Source: Chlorocebus sabaeus
Lineage: Eukaryota > Chordata > Mammalia > Primates > Cercopithecidae
Assembly (NCBI RefSeq): GCF_047675955.1
Contig: NC_132918.1
Coordinates: forward strand, 86,939,139 to 87,003,138
Direction: 5' to 3'
DNA length: 64,000 bases
The position numbers and the translations under genes were made by a program. Every line of letters begins with the position of its first letter. Position 1 is the first letter of the stretch. Under the pieces are notes generated by a model that was given only the letters and a program-made list of their open reading frames with translations, was not told the origin of the DNA and ran no database searches. Below are positions 58,696 through 64,000 of the stretch, piece by piece.

Positions 58696-58994
58696 TCCAG
58701 GCGCAGTGGCTTACGCCTGTAATTCCAGCACTTTGGGAGGCCGAGGTGGGTGGATCATGAGGTCAAGAGTTTGAGACCAGCCTGGCCAACACGGTGAAAC
58801 CCTGTCTCTACTAAGAATACAAAAATTAGCCGAGTGTGGTTGTGCATGTCTGTAATCCCGGCTACTCGGGAGGCTGAGGCAGGGGAATTGTTTGAACCTG
58901 GGAGGCAGAGTTTGCAGTGAGCTGAGATCACGCCACTGCACTCCAGCCTGGGCAACAGAGCAAGACTCCATCTCAAGAAAAAAAAAAAAAAAGA
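58696..58994 (+). repeat. Alu (S-type)
   Basis: Full-length Alu with A-tail. Confidence 0.96.
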
Positions 58995-60379
58995 GAAGTG
59001 TCATATCAAATTATTGTTGAACTATAATTTCCTCAAAAGATTTACCTTATTTGGGCTCACGTTGTGATTTATTCTGGATTCTGAATGTCCCTCACCCTTT
59101 TAATTTCCCTCTTCAAATACCATTTTTTTTTGCATTCTCATTGTGATAATTAAATGTATTGTGTTAATACGAAGAAGAAGCTTTTTCCAAGAAATTAGTC
59201 TCTTCAATATGTTTTTTAAACATATGTAATTTATTCCTGGGAATGACTTTGGTTATCCTTTGCGGACAAATAATCAAGGTCTACCACGCATAGATAATTC
59301 CAGAGATACATTAATTATCTCACTTAAGTAGCAGGCTGAGATGCATCAATATTCCTTTCCTCAGAAAAGTGGTACTTATGCATTGATAATTGAGGGATAT
59401 GACAAAATATATTTAAATATTAATCAATAATAGAGGTGATAGATCTAACCATATTTAAATGACCTTTGGAATAACAACAAAAAAAGTCTTTTATCTAGAG
59501 ATTCCTTGGCTTGTACCCAGTTCCACTGTATCTTCTTTGCCCCCAAAATGCTTTGCTTTTATACACAAAACACTGTCATCAAATGAAAATATACTGCAAA
59601 TTCCAGTATAAAAAAGAGATAAAAGTAGAGTTGCTCTGATGTACTGAAGTGTCTGCCTGACCAGAATCCTCACCTCAGTTCACACACAGGACTCTGATAG
59701 TGTTGGTAGGAAAACAGAGAACTCTGAAAAGCACAATTAAAGGTACAAGGGATTTGAGACTGAAAGGCATCTTTGAGATAATCCTGTTCATAACTCTCCA
59801 AAAATGAATGCCGTTTTGCTTGAATTAGAGTAAATGTAGGAGGACAAGGAAAAAGAAGTTCATGATCATCAGGGAGAGTAGCAGCCCCTCCTGCTACCCT
59901 CCCTGACATTGAAGACGTGTCTGATGATATTTTCCAGACTAATTCAGTTGAATTAATGACACTGTGTGAAACATTTGGATACTCGCTGTAGCATATTTGG
60001 TATTTATATTCAAACATTAATAATTTGGGACTTCACCTAATGATTCCTCTAATAAGTATTTACTGAGATGTACAGTGAGACTTTAATTAGGGAAACTCAC
60101 AAAGTGAGATTTAATGGGATTTTAATTCCAACTGTATTGCTGCTAAGCAGTCGTTGATTTTTCGATGGACCCTGAACACCAGAAAGAAATGTTCCCTGAA
60201 ACTTTTAAAAATGAATACTTTTTTAGTCATACAAATGGCCATTCTATTATGTTTTAAAAGTGTTGCCCAATTGATAATTTTGACTGAAATTTTCTGGTCA
60301 CTTTAGTGAAGCAAGTCCTTTTTGATCATTTTGGTAACCATCAATTTCAACATCATGGCAAACTGACTGGGATTCCTGT
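58995..60379. other. No confirmed feature
   Basis: The 115-codon minus-strand frame at 59670-60017 has no motif I recognise. Confidence 0.4.
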
Positions 60380-60640
60380 TGCCACAGTTACATGAAAGCC
60401 CGAAGCGTCTATTGCTTCTTCACAGTTCATATTCCCTTCTCCCTCGGGTGGAGCTACTTCACCTTCCACTTCAGGATGAGTTTCGTGCAAAGGTCGTTAA
60501 CAATCCAATCTCTAGTCCAAAGCAACATCAACATCTGGCTCAGGATTAAAGTGGCTCATAATCAAGCCGTCTTGACTGGTTTATATGTTCCGACTCTAGT
60601 AAAAGAGCCCTTCCTGTTTTGAGAACACCAACTCAGGTAA
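60280..60640 (-). pseudogene. Degraded coding-like stretch, unidentified
   Basis: On the minus strand, one frame from about 60560 down to 60362 reads as acidic, protein-like sequence broken by two stops: MSHFNPEPDVDVALD, then HETHPEVEGEVAPPEGEGN and NCEEAIDASGFHVTVATG. After a stop, a shifted frame continues DVEIDGYQNDQKGLASLK. About seven CpGs survive in 250 bases, more than in the surroundings. That is the pattern of a decayed retrocopy or exon, but I do not recognise the parent, and no poly(A) tail is visible. Confidence 0.25.
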
Positions 60641-60840
60641 CTGGACTCTTTATTTGTTTTCCTGGGCATGGGTCCCTGTGATAAACTGTCTCTTTCCACA
60701 ATGCCCCCTTAGATATTTGGATCCCATGTCTAGCTGCAATGTCATGCCAAGTACTGGGACTGTTTGCTGTATAAAAGGGTTAGATAACACTGTGAAGGGA
60801 AATCCTCAGCATCGAGTTCTTACAAAGAAATAATGGAAAT

Positions 60841-61139
60841 GGCCGGGCGCCGTGGCTCACGCTTGTAATCCCAGCACTTTGGGAGGCCAAGGCGGGCGGA
60901 TCACGAGGTCAGGAGATCGAGACCATCCTGGCTAACACGGTGAAACCCCGTCTCTATGAAAAATCCAAAAAATTAGCTGGGCGTGGTGGCGGGCACCTGT
61001 AGTCCCAGCTACTTGGGGGGCTGAGGCAGGAGAATGGCATGAACTCAGGAGTGGAGCCTGCAGTGAGCTGAGATGGGCCACTGCACTCCAGTCTGGGCGA
61101 AAGAGCAAGACTCCATCTCAAAAATAATAGTAATAATTA
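60841..61139 (+). repeat. AluY, Old World monkey-like variants
   Basis: GGATCACGAGGTCAGGAGAT marks AluY. GAGCTGAGATGGGCCACTGC resembles the cercopithecid GATCCGGCCACTGC variant. Target duplication AATGGAAAT on both sides. Confidence 0.95.
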
Positions 61140-61204
61140 AAAAAAATGGAAATTATGTTGTGCTGAGAGAGAACTTCAACAAAAGTACAGTCTTCTACTC
61201 AACA

Positions 61205-61505
61205 TAGTAATTCAACAAGTGTTTACTGAACGATTATTATATGTCAGGCATTGTTCTAGGCACTGGAGATACAGAAGTAACTAAGTCTCTATCCTCATAA
61301 AGCACACTAATTCTCTATCCTCATAAAACTAACATTTAAATGAGATAGACAAACAATAAATAAATATAAAAATATAGAGAATAATGTCAGGTAATAAGAT
61401 GAGCTATAAAGGAAAATAATGTAGGATAAAGGGATAAAAAATGATAGCTGCTCTTTTGATAGAAAAAATATTTCTGAGGAGATGGCATTTGAATAGAAAT
61501 TTGAT
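61205..61505 (-). mobile_element. LINE L2 3' end, antisense
   Basis: TTCAACAAGTGTTTACTGAA, TTCTAGGCACTGGAGATACA, and the CTGAGGAGATGGCATTTGAA block are the reversed L2 3' region. The word CTCTATCCTCATAAA is duplicated at about 61287 and 61312. Confidence 0.75.
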
Positions 61506-62129
61506 TTATCTAAATTTATCCCTCTTTTTAACTAAGATTTAGAAAAATGGAGCCTAATAAGAGACAAACATGCCAAACCATGCCCCAAGAACTGCTCCAA
61601 GACGGGTCTAAATGATCTATTCCCCTGAGGTATAAAAAAACGTGTACTAAGAAGATAATTTAAAGCTTCTCTTAAATTTGGTTTCAACAATACAGGAGGA
61701 ATTTTCTACATCTAACATACCCTCCTTGGTAGGCCAGAAATACCCTTCGAGATGGTTTTCATACTTCCTGCGAGAGTTAATGGTTTGGTCCCATAAATTT
61801 GAAATTAGAGAACCTGGACTATGAGCCACAGGAGAACCAAGACAAATAGAATAAATCTCCTTGTCTTCGACACAATTAAAGGAGACCTCCACCTCCAATC
61901 ATTGTCTCTACCAGTAGCAGACTCAACACCCTTACTGCTGGCTCCCCAGGATTTTAGATCCCAGTTGCAGTGTCTCTGAAGCATTTAACAACAACAAAAA
62001 CAAACAAAAAAAAACTGTTCTCCATATCTTTCAGGAGTAATTTCAGCTTGATACCTGGAATTATTATAAACCATAGTCTTTTAAATATGAGAGAAAAGAG
62101 AAGATATTGGCCAAACAATACCAACTTTC
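61506..62129. other. No recognised feature
   Basis: Short frames only. Confidence 0.4.
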
Positions 62130-62425
62130 AGTTATAAGACAAATAGTCGGTAGATCTAATGTACAGCATGATGACTATAGTTAATATAGCAATGTGTCCT
62201 ATATTCGAAATTCGCTAAGAAAGTAGATCTCAAGTGTTCTCACCTCTCTGCTCCCCGACCCACCACACAAAAAATGAATAGGCAAGTTGCTGGAAATGTA
62301 AACTCGATTGTGGTAGTCATTCCACAATGTATACATTTAGCAAAAACATCACATTGTACACCTAAAATATATACAATTTATAGGTGTTAATCATACCTCA
62401 ACAAAGCTAAGAACAAAGTATTAAT
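62130..62425 (+). mobile_element. L1M 3'UTR end
   Basis: TACAGCATGATGACTATAGT, AATTCGCTAAGAAAGTAGAT, TTCCACAATGTATACATTTA and ATCATACCTCAACAAAGCTA are the L1MB-type 3'UTR to its end. Confidence 0.85.
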
Positions 62426-63719
62426 AAATAAATAATGTCCTGTTTGTCCTCCCTTTCTTCTATTTCCCACACTGCAGTTATAGTGATCATTCCAAAAGGA
62501 ATACTTGATCCAGTCTCAACAAGATGTTAAAGGACAAAATTCCTTATGTCTTGAATTTTGGGTGGGAATGAATCAGCATAATCACATTCTAAAGAAAGTT
62601 TCTAGATACATTCATGCAGGACTTGTTAAAACACAGCAAAGAGAATGAAACAACCATTAGAAACTCAAATATCTATTTTAATGGAAGACTAACATATTTT
62701 TAATATTAACATATTCTTTAATATTAATCCTACCCTTCCTTAAGGGAAAAATAAGAGAGGGGTATTATCAGCCTCTCAAGCCAAGTGAGGAAAATGCTAA
62801 GGACAAAAAAACATCTGGGAGATTGAGTTGCTTGCAAAAAATGGGGACTGCCATTGTCCTTTGTTCCTGAATGTTTACTAAATTACTAAGATATATATGC
62901 AGATTACCAGACTAAAGAAATATGAAGACATTTGGGGATAACTTGAGATGCGTCACTTAGGGAGAGGAAGGGTATGTGTGTGCATTATTTAGAAACTCGT
63001 ACCTGCATATCAGCGGGAGGATTCTGGAGGTTACAGGCCAGCTGGAGCAGTACTGGAGACTAGGGCAAGGAAGCAGGGGATGGCGTGGCAAGCCTGCCTT
63101 CCTGCTACTTGGTGTGGTAAGCATGATGAATTTTCTATTCGCCAAAATGGGTGCCATGGAAAGTAGCTCTTTTAAAAAGAACTCATCTCAGTAGGGTGCC
63201 TGGTGAGATAGAGAGACATCAAGGGTGAATGTGGTTACATATCTACCTAGCAGCTGGAGGAGGAAGCATTTGCAAACGTCCTGTCAGAAGGTATATTTCC
63301 TAGATACGTGGAAAGTGTCATTTGGCGGTTTCTGTGAAGCCTCCAAAGAATCCAGAAATGCAACTCATGAAAGAGTTTTAGCAAATATCAAGGGCATCGA
63401 ACCAAAGAGTACAAATAAAATACTAAAAATTATCTAAAGCCCACCCGCCTTTCGTCTCGCTTCCATTCCCCTGCTCCAGCCTCAGAAGAGTCTACAGCTG
63501 AGAAATTATGATAATTGAAAGAGCCAGAGGAAGAGTGAGAAAACAGGTGATGACTTCTTTCCCACCGCAGATCCCTGAGCCAGGAGTGAGGCATCCGTTA
63601 AAAAGAGGAGTGAGGCATAGAAATGAACAAGAGGCTGGCATTTTGTTGTTGGACTCGACTCTATCTTTAATACATTAAAATAAGTCATAGTTATAAATAT
63701 AAGACTTTTATAACTGAAT
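62426..63719. other. No confirmed feature
   Basis: Moderately GC-rich around 63000-63480, with short frames on both strands (for example 63225-63437) that carry no motif. No gene called. Confidence 0.35.
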
Positions 63720-64000
63720 GTTACCAAAAAGAAGTTTCCACTTTTAGCCATGATGATGAAACAGGGACTGGATTTACATTTACAATGGAAACTCTGAACA
63801 AAACCAGGTAAAATATATGAAACAACAGTTTTTAGATGTTGGATATCAGGCAGCCCAGGACCATGATTCCTCACTGAGGAGGGAAAAAATAAAGTAATTT
63901 GTGCAATAACCCCCAGCTTACAATCTATAGAGAGTATACAGGTCACTGTGCAGGAAGAAGAATCTGAAAAAAGCCCAGCCGTCCCGCTAAATTAAGACAG
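63720..64000 (+). mobile_element. L1M 5'UTR, cut by window end
   Basis: ATTTACAATGGAAACTCTGA, ACAAAACCAGGTAAAATATA, CAACAGTTTTTAGATGTTGG and ATATCAGGCAGCCCAGGACC resemble an old L1M 5' leader. ORF1 would lie beyond the window. Confidence 0.5.

Noticed and set aside
63225..63437. 70-codon frame near the right end, considered as a retrocopy
   Set aside because: No known protein recognised, no tail, and no conserved block beyond a lysine/serine-rich end.
1..64000. CRISPR arrays, bacterial operons, ribosome binding sites, tRNA or rRNA genes
   Set aside because: The window is primate nuclear DNA. No spaced direct-repeat arrays, no tRNA box A/B pairs in a cloverleaf, and no rRNA segments were seen. 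The only 7SL-like sequences are Alu/FLAM monomers.

Overview
The window is nuclear primate DNA: AT-rich, repeat-dense, with no complete functional protein-coding gene that I can support. The lineage clue is in the Alu elements. The minus-strand Alu at 47639-47922 carries the GGCCGGATCTC and CCACCTCGCCC variants that I know from the AluY (AluYR-type) of Old World monkeys, and the Alu at 60841-61139 has a related GGGCCACTGCACTCC variant. I therefore read the source as a cercopithecid such as a macaque or baboon, by inference from subfamily diagnostics recalled from memory.

Layout. 0-8 kb: Alu and FLAM pieces, MIR/L2 fossils, a MER5A split by a monomer, and a 330-bp unit present twice (4794-5123 and 6806-7135). 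In both copies of the unit a small signal-peptide-like reading frame ends on a good splice donor. 8.3-10.0 kb: a processed pseudogene of PERP on the minus strand, including the whole 3'UTR. 10-19 kb: MIR, L2, CA repeats and older LTR-like pieces. 20-21.1 kb: a CpG-rich, well bounded solo LTR (20340-20793, target duplication GTCTC) nested in an older LTR. 22-29 kb: L2/Alu mosaics and long AT-rich stretches with nothing recognisable. 29.8-36.5 kb: a cluster of plus-strand L1M pieces, one split by a 1669-bp MER52/HERV9-like solo LTR (target duplication CAAA). 36.9-38.4 kb: an ERVK-type LTR whose 5' part is inverted relative to its 3' part. 39.6-41.3 kb: a four-level nest of an L2, a hAT-type DNA transposon, an Alu, and a templated insertion copied from 1.6 kb upstream. 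42.3-44.3 kb: a Tigger/MER2 element split by a minus-strand L1, a roughly 270-bp polypyrimidine tract and an Alu piece. 44.6-49.9 kb: a primate L1 (L1PB-like) with decayed ORF1, two Alus in ORF2 and a large ORF2 deletion. 50.5-53.5 kb: an MSTB-like LTR, then 2.4 kb with little repeat sequence ending in a possible terminal exon on the minus strand. 54-64 kb: Alus, L1M 3' ends, a 20-bp minisatellite, an unidentified degraded coding-like stretch near 60.4 kb, and an L1M 5' end leaving the window.

There is no operon-like cooperation between genes here. The interest lies in the order of nested insertions and in three small rearrangements: the 330-bp duplication, the ERVK inversion and the templated Alu insertion. 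Repeat family names come from memory of consensus sequences, so subfamily labels are approximate; boundaries are firm only where a target-site duplication is described.
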